A DNA stretch of 64,000 nucleotides from Aquirufa antheringensis (GTDB taxonomy: Bacteria > Bacteroidota > Bacteroidia > Cytophagales > Spirosomataceae), in assembly GCF_004307425.1 (NCBI RefSeq), contig NZ_SEWZ01000003.1, forward strand, positions 124,001 to 188,000. The letters are read 5' to 3'. The translations under genes were made by a program, and so were the position numbers. Shown in pieces: positions 47,135-54,734 of this stretch (position 1 is the first letter of the stretch; the number at the start of each line of letters is the position of its first letter). The notes below the pieces were generated by a model. It had not been told where the DNA came from and did not search any database. It saw nothing but the letters and a program-made list of their open reading frames with translations.

Positions 47135-48018
47135 TGAGATATCTTTTCCTACTGCTGTCTTTTACCGCTTTCGCTCAGGAGCCTGATTTCCATTACAAGG
47201 GGCTTTCTATGACGCTTGATTCTGTCGAGGCTGGATGGGAAGTGCGCAAAGTGCAAGCACAATTAGCGGTGGAAAAGGATCCAATCAAACGCGCCGTACT
47301 TCAAAAATCTGCTAGCAATTATGCCTGGTTAGATGCCCTGCGCAAGGACCGAAAGGTGATTTTAGTGAACATTCCTTCCGCTAGGATGCGCGTTTTTTCT
47401 GGAGCAGAGGAAGTCCTGAAAATGAAGGTAATCGTGGGCAAAAAAGAGAATCAGACGCGCACTTTACTGAGCAAGGTAGATCAACTGACGATCAATCCTT
47501 ATTGGTTCATTACCCGTCGGATGGCCACACTTGAATTATTGCCCAAAATTCAGAAAAACCACCAATTCTTAGAGGACAATCAAATCCGGGTGCTAGATGC
47601 AAAATACCGTCTGGTGGACGCGCACTCCATCGATTGGTCGAGTCTACATAAAAATAATTTCCCCTATATTTTACGCCAAAACAGCGGGGAAAACAACGCC
47701 CTCGGAGCCTTAAAATTCCATTTCAACAACCCATTCAGTCTCTATTTGCACGATACAGACTCGAAGAAATTATTTGCGGCGCCTGAACGCTTCTTCAGCC
47801 ACGGCTGTATTCGTTTAGAAAAACCTAAGGAACTCGCCTTGTTGCTATTAGGTGAAAATCGCATCGCCCTTGATACCGTAAAGTTTAACCACCACATCAA
47901 GAATCCGAAACCTTTGGCTTTAAAAGCAAAGGAAGAATATATCTTGGTGATTTGGTATTCGTTGCTGGATTTTGATGAGAAAGGGGAGGTGGTGTACTTC
48001 AAAGATGTGTACAAGTAG
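47134..48018 (+). CDS. L,D-transpeptidase (YkuD domain)
   Basis: 294 residues from a GTG that overlaps the amidase stop by one base. Signal peptide MRYLFLLLSFTAFAQ supports this unusual start. The YkuD domain (about 80-260) starts VILVNIPSARMRVFSGAEEVLKMKVIVGKK and ends with the active-site motif LYLHDTDSKKLF...FFSHGCIRLEKP, with conserved His, Ser, His, Gly, Cys and Arg. The protein would form 3-3 peptidoglycan cross-links or attach proteins to peptidoglycan in the periplasm. The family's usual N-terminal peptidoglycan-binding domain is reduced to a short helical region. Last gene of the amylase operon; directly followed by a hairpin array. Confidence 0.9.
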   Translation: MRYLFLLLSFTAFAQEPDFHYKGLSMTLDSVEAGWEVRKVQAQLAVEKDPIKRAVLQKSASNYAWLDALRKDRKVILVNIPSARMRVFSGAEEVLKMKVIVGKKENQTRTLLSKVDQLTINPYWFITRRMATLELLPKIQKNHQFLEDNQIRVLDAKYRLVDAHSIDWSSLHKNNFPYILRQNSGENNALGALKFHFNNPFSLYLHDTDSKKLFAAPERFFSHGCIRLEKPKELALLLLGENRIALDTVKFNHHIKNPKPLALKAKEEYILVIWYSLLDFDEKGEVVYFKDVYK

Positions 48019-48021
48019 TCG

Positions 48022-48092
48022 TTCGCCGGAGGCGAAGTCGTCCTGCGGACTTAGTCACGACTGCGTCGTTTGGTCGTCCTGCGGACTTAGTC
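48022..48092. repeat. Array of four mini-hairpins with 3-nt loops
   Basis: In order: ttcgcc-gga-ggcgaa (48022-48036), gtcc-tgc-ggac, acgac-tgc-gtcgt (48057-48069), gtcc-tgc-ggac. The 20-mer gtcgtcctgcggacttagtc occurs twice, at 48037-48056 and 48073-48092. The second copy runs over the stop codon of nnrD (48087-48089). No T-run follows, so these are not standard terminators, though the array lies between two converging genes. Confidence 0.8.
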
Positions 48093-48899
48093 GAGGAGTC
48101 GGGTTTTGCCTAAATTCTTAATAATATCCGAGGCGACTAAGCTCGATTTCGATTGTGTTTCGACGGCTATATCCGCCGCCAAACCATGTACATATACCGC
48201 TAAGCACGCTGCATCCGCATTTGCATACCCCTGCGCACAAAGTGCTGCTGTAATTCCCGTCAAGACATCGCCAGAACCTGCCGTCGCCATTCCATCATTT
48301 CCGGTCGTATTGACAAATTGTTGACCGGAAGGCAAAGAGACCAAGGTGGGAGAGGACTTTAAAATAAGGTTTGTGCTGTGTGCGTGCGCAAAGGCAAAAC
48401 TTTGTTGCTCACTGTTGCCGGAGAATTTTTGGATCCGTGCAAACTCTCCTATGTGGGGAGTCAAAATATGTCGCTCATTCAATAAATTCAATAAGTCAGG
48501 ATTCAAGCCCAGAATACTTAATGCATCCGCATCAATCACTAATGGGCCCAGATAGGTCTGCAATAAATAACGCACATTGTCCACCGCCTCATCTGAAAAA
48601 CCAATTCCTGGTCCGATTGCAATTGCATCAAAGCTACTGAGGTCTAATTCGCGTAAAGAACCTGTATTATACATGATTTCTGGATTTCCTGCGAGCAAAG
48701 CCGCAACACCTTCTAATGGAATCATTGCGGTTACTAGACCACATCCCGCATGCAAAGCCGCGCGCGCGCAAAGAATACCTGACCCTACTTTCCCTGGACT
48801 ACCCGCAAGGACGAGCACATGTCCAAACGTTTTCTTGTGTCCTTTCGTTAAACGGTGTTTTGTGTGGGCGGCTACCCAGTTAGCGTCGATTTGATTCAT
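48087..48899 (-). CDS. nnrD: ADP-dependent NAD(P)H-hydrate dehydratase
   Basis: 270 residues, a ribokinase-like fold. It repairs hydrated NAD(P)H with ADP as phosphate source. Diagnostic stretches are GHVLVLAGSPGKVGSGILCARAAL near residue 27, AIGPGIGFSD, VIDADALSILG and the C-terminal nucleotide-binding NTTGNDGMATAGSGDVLTGI, with the catalytic Asp in GSGDVL. In many bacteria this domain is fused behind the NnrE epimerase domain; here only the dehydratase is present, so the epimerase must be separate or absent. Its last codons lie inside the mini-hairpin array. Confidence 0.93.
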   Translation of the reverse strand: MNQIDANWVAAHTKHRLTKGHKKTFGHVLVLAGSPGKVGSGILCARAALHAGCGLVTAMIPLEGVAALLAGNPEIMYNTGSLRELDLSSFDAIAIGPGIGFSDEAVDNVRYLLQTYLGPLVIDADALSILGLNPDLLNLLNERHILTPHIGEFARIQKFSGNSEQQSFAFAHAHSTNLILKSSPTLVSLPSGQQFVNTTGNDGMATAGSGDVLTGITAALCAQGYANADAACLAVYVHGLAADIAVETQSKSSLVASDIIKNLGKTRLLD

Positions 48900-49015
48900 T
48901 TGATAGGTTGGCTACGTCTTTGTAAGTCCAAATGAAAGTAAAAATAATGGGAAAGCGATAGCTTTAGTCGAAACGCGTAGTGAATAATTTTAACAAATAA
49001 ATCTATCTTGAGGTT

Positions 49016-51001
49016 ATGTTTTGGATGAATGTAAGATTAAGATTTCTTTTTTTAGGGTGTTTGCTTTTCGTATTGACCATCTATGTGGTTGATGCTCAAG
49101 TGGTCTCGCGTCAGAAGCAAGGTCAAATGAGAGAATTAAATGCGTTAGCAAACAGTCAAACAAGGGAAGCTTCTTTAAGAATGTTAGCCATTTGGGATAG
49201 TTTAAATACGAATCATCACAATCTGATTTATCATTTAGTTCCTATTTCTTTTTGGGAAAAATCACTTGAAAAAAAAATCCGGCTATCTATCCAAGACAAA
49301 GAAGAGGAGATTCGTTTGAAAGCAGCCTATGCCTTAGCCCATGTGTATTACGTGCAATTGAAAATCAAGGAGACCGCTCCCCTGATTGACTTTTTATATT
49401 CCCACAAGAAGCAATTGACCCGAAAACAATATGGTTCTGTCTTAATAAAAAAAGAGGAGATACATCGGTTTTATAAAGATATTGCCAAAGCGGTAAAGGT
49501 TCGCAATGAGCGCGTAGAGAATGGATTCATCAAAACGTATTGGGAGTTGTATTTTGCTGCCGGCTTGTATAATGAAGCGATTCAGGATTTTAAATCATTT
49601 GAAAAGCTTCCCGAGCGGCCCTTTCGGAATCGAATGATGTATTTCGTTCATTTAGGGGATATGTACTTTGAGTCTAAACAATTAGATAGTGCCTTTCACT
49701 ACTACCGTATTGGGTTGAAAGAGGTTGATATTTATTTGGATAAAATGAAGCGGAAGGAAATAATCGAGGAGGGGAATTTTCCTTATTGGCGTGGTTGGTT
49801 CACCGGATTAATGGCTAATTGCCTAGTGGAAAAAGAGCAGTATGCGCGAGCGAGGCCGATGTTAGACTATTATTTGAAGATGAGCCCAGCGGATCAACGC
49901 ATTAATAGCCTGATCCCTTTAAGTATTTGCTATTTTCATCTAGGGGAAATTGAGAAGGGGAAAGTGTATTTAGACAGTGCACAAGTGCTTTTGCAGCCTA
50001 CTATGTACGGTCCGAATGAATTTAAATTTCTAAAAGCGAAGTCAGACTATTTTAAGGCCAAAAATGAAATGGATTCTGCCTATTTGTTTTTGGAAGCCTA
50101 CAATAAGAAAAAGGGATTATATGAAGCAGGACTTTTGAAAAATCAATCGCTGTTACTACTGGGAAGAATGGAAATTGATAAAAGGCGGACGGAACTAAAG
50201 TTAACCCAAAAGGACCTGATCAAAACGAAGGAAGATTCGAGTCTTCAGAAAAAGCAATTATTTCTATCTCTGGTAGGCTTGGTTTTATTAGCCATTTCTA
50301 CGGCGCTTATCTTAATCAATTACCGTCAAAAGAGTAGAAGTAAAAATATCATTGAGAAAAAAAATATAGAACTAGCTGCCTTTGCTGAGATTAATTTGCG
50401 TAAAAGTCAGCACAATGAGCAATTAGTGAAGGAATTGCATCACAGGGTAAAGAATAACCTACAAAATATCTACAGCTTGCTGAATATCCAGAAGCGAAGA
50501 ATTGTAGATGAGGAAACGAAAAATTTTGTCACCTCGATTCAAAACAGAATAAATTCCATGGCAGTTGTTCATGAAAGTTTATATTCTGATGATACCCGCG
50601 ATTCGGTTAATTTTGAACACTATGTGAAAAATTTAGTCGACCATATTAAACTTACTTACGAAAAAGAAGATCAACGGATCTCACTTTCCTATAGCATAGA
50701 TTCGGTTCAATTGTCGCTCGAAAAAATCATTTTACTTGGGTTGATTATTAACGAATCGGTTTCAAATGCCTATAAATATTTGACTAGTGAACAGGGGAAT
50801 CAATTGTTTATTTCCTTGGAAGTGGCAGCAGATACGTGCACCTTAACTATACGGGATGATGGGCCTGGTTTTGACCCTAAAGCGGTCAATCGAACGAGTT
50901 TAGGATTAAAACTTGTCCAAATGATGGTTGTGCAATTAGAGGCATCCTATTCCATGTCTTCAGAAAAAGGAGTAGAACATCGTATTCAATTTAAAGCGTA
51001 G
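49016..51001 (+). CDS. Sensor histidine kinase, HisKA_2 type with TPR-like sensor region
   Basis: 661 residues. A signal or anchor segment (about 10-28) is followed by a periplasmic helical TPR-like region (about 35-395), one membrane helix (LFLSLVGLVLLAISTALILI, about 418-438), a coiled linker, and the kinase. The HisKA_2 H-box is LVKELHHRVKNNLQNIYSLL with the His pair at 475-476. The HATPase domain shows LGLIINESVSNAYKYL (N box), RDDGPGFDP (G1) and TSLGLKLVQMMV (G2). The cognate regulator gene starts 4 bp after the stop. The input signal is not evident; TPR sensor kinases of this layout are common in Bacteroidota. Confidence 0.9.
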   Translation: MFWMNVRLRFLFLGCLLFVLTIYVVDAQVVSRQKQGQMRELNALANSQTREASLRMLAIWDSLNTNHHNLIYHLVPISFWEKSLEKKIRLSIQDKEEEIRLKAAYALAHVYYVQLKIKETAPLIDFLYSHKKQLTRKQYGSVLIKKEEIHRFYKDIAKAVKVRNERVENGFIKTYWELYFAAGLYNEAIQDFKSFEKLPERPFRNRMMYFVHLGDMYFESKQLDSAFHYYRIGLKEVDIYLDKMKRKEIIEEGNFPYWRGWFTGLMANCLVEKEQYARARPMLDYYLKMSPADQRINSLIPLSICYFHLGEIEKGKVYLDSAQVLLQPTMYGPNEFKFLKAKSDYFKAKNEMDSAYLFLEAYNKKKGLYEAGLLKNQSLLLLGRMEIDKRRTELKLTQKDLIKTKEDSSLQKKQLFLSLVGLVLLAISTALILINYRQKSRSKNIIEKKNIELAAFAEINLRKSQHNEQLVKELHHRVKNNLQNIYSLLNIQKRRIVDEETKNFVTSIQNRINSMAVVHESLYSDDTRDSVNFEHYVKNLVDHIKLTYEKEDQRISLSYSIDSVQLSLEKIILLGLIINESVSNAYKYLTSEQGNQLFISLEVAADTCTLTIRDDGPGFDPKAVNRTSLGLKLVQMMVVQLEASYSMSSEKGVEHRIQFKA

Positions 51002-51005
51002 CAGG

Positions 51006-51593
51006 ATGGCAGAAAAGAGAATTTTAATTTTAGAAGACGAAATGTTACAGGCGCTCGATTTAAGTGAACTGTTGCAAAGTGAAGGCTATGTAACTGAAGT
51101 TGCCGATAGTTTTGAAATTGGCATTAAAGCCGTAAAGGAGTTTAAGCCGCAATTAATCATTTGTGATATTAATTTGAAAGCCTCACATACGGGGATTGAT
51201 TTTGCCAAAGAAGTCAATGCGTTTTACCCTTTGGCAGAAATTATTTTCATCACGGCCATTACGAAACAATCCATTATGGAGGAAGCGCAAGAAACGGAAC
51301 CCTTAAACTACATTGTGAAGCCCTGGAAGGAAGAACAAATAAAGGTCACTGTTCACTTAGCATTTCAATACATTGAGAGTAAAAATAACGATGTAAAGGA
51401 GCTGTTGACTATGTCAGAGTACAAAATTTTAAAACTCGTAGCTAAACAATACTCCAGCAAAGAGATTGCGAACCTGTTATTTGTCTCCGAGAAAACGGTG
51501 AAGAATCACCGCCATAATATTATCCAAAAATTGAATTTGACTAATGAGCCCAATAGTTTGTTGAAGTGGGCGATTCATCAGTCGGAGATTTAG
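51006..51593 (+). CDS. Response regulator, REC plus LuxR-type helix-turn-helix
   Basis: 195 residues. The REC domain (about 4-122) has the acidic pair in ILILEDEM, the phospho-acceptor Asp54 in IICDINLK, Thr in FITAITKQ and Lys in NYIVKPW. The C-terminal HTH (about 135-190) is of LuxR/FixJ type: LTMSEYKILKLVAKQYSSKEIANLLFVSEKTVKNHRHNI. The gene lies 4 bp after the kinase gene, so both are co-expressed. Targets are unknown. The tRNA-Arg fragment that marks the left end of the putative island begins 24 bp after the stop. Confidence 0.92.
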   Translation: MAEKRILILEDEMLQALDLSELLQSEGYVTEVADSFEIGIKAVKEFKPQLIICDINLKASHTGIDFAKEVNAFYPLAEIIFITAITKQSIMEEAQETEPLNYIVKPWKEEQIKVTVHLAFQYIESKNNDVKELLTMSEYKILKLVAKQYSSKEIANLLFVSEKTVKNHRHNIIQKLNLTNEPNSLLKWAIHQSEI

Positions 51594-51617
51594 ATGTAGG
51601 GCTAGTTCTATTTTGTG

Positions 51618-51680
51618 GCCTCGGAAGGAATCGAGTCGTACGCGACCCCGGCCTCATCTTAGGTACCGGAAAACTACATT
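51618..51680 (-). repeat. 3' fragment of tRNA-Arg, left attachment-like site
   Basis: The fragment covers the tRNA from the anticodon stem to the discriminator. It differs from the intact gene in one base before the common ctacatt and in the T-arm, where 4 bases (acct) are replaced by 19 (starting gtcgtacgcgac). It lacks the 5' half and cannot be a functional tRNA. Confidence 0.75.
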
Positions 51681-51728
51681 ATTAGAAAACATGTGTTTAT
51701 TTGATTTAATGACCATATTCAGGTCTTT

Positions 51729-51783
51729 TTGTGTAGCAAAATGGTTGTTTTTGGGTGGTTTGCTACACAAATGCTGCACAAAT
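51729..51783. repeat. Left cluster of TTGCTACACAA repeats
   Basis: ttgtgtagcaa (51729-51739, inverted copy), ttgctacacaa (51760-51770) and a one-mismatch copy tgctgcacaa (51772-51781). They could be arm-type sites for a tyrosine recombinase. Confidence 0.6.
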
Positions 51784-51981
51784 ATTAACGTTGAAACTTC
51801 GTTTAATTTTAAACAAAGCTAACCAAAATGTTAATCCAATCGAATTTTAAGAAAAGTGTTTAAAACTCTATGTGTGCTGTTTTCCTTTTCTGAAAAAGGG
51901 GGTACTTACGGATGCTTCTTATTTAATAATCCTCTAACTTTAAACTTAGATGGACTAATTTTCAAATAACACTTCTAAATA

Positions 51982-53754
51982 ATGTTTAAAAACATCTTAC
52001 TCTTATTTTTCTCATTCCTATTTTTTGCATGTACAAAGGATATAATTCAACAGAAATTAACAGTTGATGTTACTCCAATTAGAGGAGGTGCTGTATCACC
52101 ACTAACTAACGCTTTCGAAAAAGGTACGGTAGTCACATTGGTTGCAACTCCGGCATCTGAATACATTTTCAAACAATGGCAAGGTAGTTTCACAGGTACA
52201 GTTAACCCAACTACCATAACCATGGATACCGATAAAGAGGTTACAGGTGTATTTGAAAAAAGGCAATATCCATTAACTTTGACTATAGAAGGTAATGGAA
52301 CAGTTAAAGAAGAGATTTCAGCGGTCGCACCTCAATCTCTATATCCACATAATACTTATGTAAGAATAACTGCTCAGCCGGACCTTAACAATGTATTTGT
52401 AGGATGGTCTGGTGATTTAATAAGTGGTTCAAACCCATTTGCAGTAGTTGTTGATAAACCTGTCAACCTTAAAGCTACTTTTAAACCATTAGTTTTTCCA
52501 GGTTATAAAGTTCAGCCGTTTACAAAATCTGATGAACCTAATTATTGGAGAGATTGTGGTGTCATGTGGGATGTAATTGGTGACAAATTCTTTAAAAAAC
52601 CAAACGGTACATCAGGGTCTTGCTTCTTTCCTCAGGTCATTGCTGGAGATTTTAATAAAGATGGATGGATAGACATATATAACCCAGGCACAGGCTCCTA
52701 TAATGGTAAAGTTGTTGATAATAACCAATGGTTAATTTGGAATCCTTCTCTTAAAACCTATGAAAATAAGAACTTGCTTAATAACAATTTAACATCTTTT
52801 GGAGGTAATCCAAGAAGAACAATATCTGTAGACCTTAACAAAGACGGATACACTGATGCCATAATTCTTGACCATGGTGATGATGTACTTCCAAATGCAC
52901 CACTTCAGCCAATTCGAATAGTTCTATCTGATGGAAATGGAGGTTATGACTTAAAGGATATAAGTGTGACACCAAATCTTATGTATAACCACGGAGGAGA
53001 TATTGGTGACCTTAATAATGATGGAAACTTTGATTTGGTCGTAGCAACGGGTAGTATTGTTTATATCACTTGGGGCATACCTAACTATCCTTATTTTGGA
53101 ACTAATACTACAATGTTCAATATTTGGGATAATAACAACTCGTTTCCTGAAGCTGCCGGTGGAGTAAATAATATTACAATTGCCGATGTTAATAATGATG
53201 GATGGAACGACATATTAGAGGGGAGTAATGAAAACTCCAAAACGATTGAGAAAACGTTACCATTTGACCTTCAGAACCGAGTACTCATAAATCAAGGGAA
53301 CGGAATTTTCAATAAAAATGGACTTAAGTTATTACAACCATATTTTAGCACGCCTGTAGCAAATAACACCGCGGCCACAAATCATGACATGCGAGCCTTT
53401 GATTTTAATGGAGATGGATTGAAAGACATTTTAGTGGCCGGTTCAGTTGCATATGATGATTATTACTTCGTCCTACATATCCAACAAAAAGATGGGTCAT
53501 TCATTATAGGAAAGGATAAAATTTTTTATTCTAACAACGTAATTCGTAAAGTAGGTAAGTCACCTGGATTTTGGAAACCTTGGTTAGTATTTTATGACTT
53601 CAATGGTGATGGGAGAAAAGATTTTTCATACATTGATAGTGAGAATTTTAGTAAAACTCTGACAACGAAATCAGTATTTATTCGGATTGCTGATATATTT
53701 TTTGAACAAGACCTATATCAATATGATGAGTATGCAAAAAGTATAAAACCATAA
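51982..53754 (+). CDS. Surface lipoprotein with InlB-B-type and FG-GAP/VCBS-like repeats
   Basis: 590 residues. A lipoprotein signal ends LFFFSFLFFAC (Cys17 or so). Residues 25-170 hold two copies of the bacterial-repeat / InlB-B-like domain (VTPIRGGAVSP...FKQWQGSFTGT...VTGVFEKR and LTIEGNGTVKEE...FVGWSGDLISG...LKATFKP). The C-terminal 400 residues form a beta-propeller with Ca-binding D-x-N-x-D-G-x-x-D loops: DFNKDGWID, DLNKDGYTD, DLNNDGNFD, DVNNDGWND, DFNGDGLKD and DFNGDGRKD. It is probably a surface adhesin or glycan-binding protein; no catalytic motif seen. Base use is AT-richer than its neighbours, with AGA and AAT codons common, which fits transfer. It is the only gene of the putative island. 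Confidence 0.85.
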   Translation: MFKNILLLFFSFLFFACTKDIIQQKLTVDVTPIRGGAVSPLTNAFEKGTVVTLVATPASEYIFKQWQGSFTGTVNPTTITMDTDKEVTGVFEKRQYPLTLTIEGNGTVKEEISAVAPQSLYPHNTYVRITAQPDLNNVFVGWSGDLISGSNPFAVVVDKPVNLKATFKPLVFPGYKVQPFTKSDEPNYWRDCGVMWDVIGDKFFKKPNGTSGSCFFPQVIAGDFNKDGWIDIYNPGTGSYNGKVVDNNQWLIWNPSLKTYENKNLLNNNLTSFGGNPRRTISVDLNKDGYTDAIILDHGDDVLPNAPLQPIRIVLSDGNGGYDLKDISVTPNLMYNHGGDIGDLNNDGNFDLVVATGSIVYITWGIPNYPYFGTNTTMFNIWDNNNSFPEAAGGVNNITIADVNNDGWNDILEGSNENSKTIEKTLPFDLQNRVLINQGNGIFNKNGLKLLQPYFSTPVANNTAATNHDMRAFDFNGDGLKDILVAGSVAYDDYYFVLHIQQKDGSFIIGKDKIFYSNNVIRKVGKSPGFWKPWLVFYDFNGDGRKDFSYIDSENFSKTLTTKSVFIRIADIFFEQDLYQYDEYAKSIKP

Positions 53755-53828
53755 TCGATAGTCCTCTAAATCGAGTTCTACCTGTAAGTGTCCCAAAATC
53801 ATAGACAGTTTAGAGTTATAATTTTCAC

Positions 53829-53852
53829 TTGCTACACAAATCTGCTACACAA
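53829..53852 (+). repeat. Right cluster of TTGCTACACAA repeats
   Basis: ttgctacacaa (53829-53839) and ctgctacacaa (53842-53852), 13 bp apart, direct. They match the left cluster 2 kb away and lie about 75 bp from the tRNA 3' end. Confidence 0.6.
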
Positions 53853-53875
53853 GTTCAGTTTTTCCCTAAAATACA

Positions 53876-53908
53876 AAAGGACATCTCATTGCGAAATGTC
53901 CTTTTTTG
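53876..53908. terminator. Terminator between the island gene and tRNA-Arg
   Basis: aaaggacat / atgtccttt stem with a loop of about 12 nt, then six to seven T on the plus strand and a shorter T run on the minus strand. It can end transcription from both sides. Confidence 0.8.
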
Positions 53909-53927
53909 TTGACCAGAGGTCAGTTTG

Positions 53928-53999
53928 TAGCCTCGGAAGGAATCGAACCTTCATCTTAGGTACCGGAAACCTACATTCTATCCATTGAACTACGAAGCC
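53928..53999 (-). tRNA. tRNA-Arg (anticodon CCG)
   Basis: A 72-nt cloverleaf: acceptor ggcttcg/cgaggct (G1-U72 and one internal G-U), D-arm with gttc...gaat, anticodon stem taggt/accta with loop ttCCGgt, T-arm gaagg-ttcgatt-ccttc, discriminator A. CCA is not encoded. It reads codon CGG. Its 3' part is repeated at 51618-51680. Confidence 0.93.
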
Positions 54000-54006
54000 A
54001 GGGCTG

Positions 54007-54014
54007 CAAAATTA
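54007..54014 (-). promoter_or_regulatory. Candidate -7 element of tRNA-Arg
   Basis: Reads TAATTTTG on the minus strand, an exact TAnnTTTG, 7 bp before the tRNA 5' end. It overlaps the stop codon of the pseudouridine synthase gene. Confidence 0.45.
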
Positions 54015-54728
54015 CGAATACTTCTCCAAAGTCTTTACCAGCACATTGAAATCTTTTGGATAGGGTGCCTCGACTGTGATTGGGTCTCCGTTCATCAAGT
54101 TGAAAGACAAACTGTGTGCATGAAGAGCTACGCGGCGCATAACGGGTAATTCTTCTGTATCTTTTTTCAAATGGAAATTGCGTTTTAAATCGGAGAGGTA
54201 AATTTCAGGGCCGCCGTACATCGCGTCGGAAACGATAGGCGCTTTGAGGCAGGTGAGGTGAATACGGATTTGGTGCATGCGTCCTGTGATGGGCATACAT
54301 TCGACTAAGGTATAGCCACGGTATACTTTCAGCGTTCTAAACCAGGTTTCGGCGTGCTTTCCTTTGGCACGATCAATCACCACTTTTCCATCTTTCAAAG
54401 GCAAAATGGGCAAGTTGACTAAAAATCCATCCCAGTCATGCATTCCCTCCACGACCGCGTGGTAGCGTTTCGCCGTTTCGCGGTGCTCGAATTGCATGGA
54501 GATGTGGCGGTAGGCCTCTGGATTTTTGGCGATCACTAAAGCCCCAGATGTTTCTTTGTCCAAACGGTGTCCCACCTGCGCATCAGACGAATATTCCTTC
54601 GCTAAACGCAAGATGGCCGGCGCTAAATCATCCTTCCGCTCATCCAGCGTCGAAATGCCCGAGGGCTTGTTAATCACAATAAAATCAGCATCCTCGAAAA
54701 GGATGGAATCGGTAAATTTGTATTTCAT
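54012..54728 (-). CDS. RluA-family pseudouridine synthase
   Basis: 238 residues, without an N-terminal S4 domain. It isomerises uridine in rRNA or tRNA. The catalytic Asp57 is in GHRLDKETSGALVIAK, preceded by the KPSGISTLDER strand and followed by KRYHAVVEGMH and the ITGRMHQIRIHLTCL motif with Arg contacts. The exact target (RluC/RluD- or TruC-like) cannot be told from the sequence; length and the lack of S4 favour an RluA/TruC-like enzyme. Its stop lies over the tRNA-Arg promoter element; upstream is the repeat-rich gap 54735-54983. Confidence 0.9.
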   Translation of the reverse strand: MKYKFTDSILFEDADFIVINKPSGISTLDERKDDLAPAILRLAKEYSSDAQVGHRLDKETSGALVIAKNPEAYRHISMQFEHRETAKRYHAVVEGMHDWDGFLVNLPILPLKDGKVVIDRAKGKHAETWFRTLKVYRGYTLVECMPITGRMHQIRIHLTCLKAPIVSDAMYGGPEIYLSDLKRNFHLKKDTEELPVMRRVALHAHSLSFNLMNGDPITVEAPYPKDFNVLVKTLEKYS

Positions 54729-54734
54729 ATGTTT

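Larger units (their letters stand above)
51618..53977. mobile_element. Putative mini genomic island at tRNA-Arg, integrase-less
   Basis: The element lies at the 3' side of tRNA-Arg(CCG) (53928-53999, minus strand). A direct-orientation copy of the tRNA's 3' part is found at 51618-51680: gcctcggaaggaatcga and tcatcttaggtaccggaaa are both identical to the tRNA, followed by nctacatt. This is the layout left when an element integrates at a tRNA 3' end. Inside are short TTGCTACACAA repeats near both ends and one AT-rich gene encoding a lipoprotein. There is no integrase, so it would be non-autonomous or decayed. The 388-base gap 51594-51981 holds only the left junction and the repeats. Confidence 0.6.

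Noticed and set aside
48022-48092. Possible CRISPR or short-spaced repeat array
   Set aside because: Only two 20-bp copies with a 16-bp gap and internal hairpins; no cas genes in the window.
48106-48894. Several ORFs of 70-105 codons antisense to nnrD
   Set aside because: They lack start context and family resemblance; shadows of a GC-balanced gene.
51654-51680. Second functional tRNA-Arg gene
   Set aside because: The 5' half is missing and the T-arm carries an insertion.
51613-51822. 69-residue ORF over the tRNA fragment
   Set aside because: It translates a tRNA-derived sequence and the repeat cluster; no coding signal.
53788-53988. 66-residue ORF over the repeats, terminator and tRNA-Arg
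   Set aside because: It runs through a terminator and a tRNA gene on the opposite strand.
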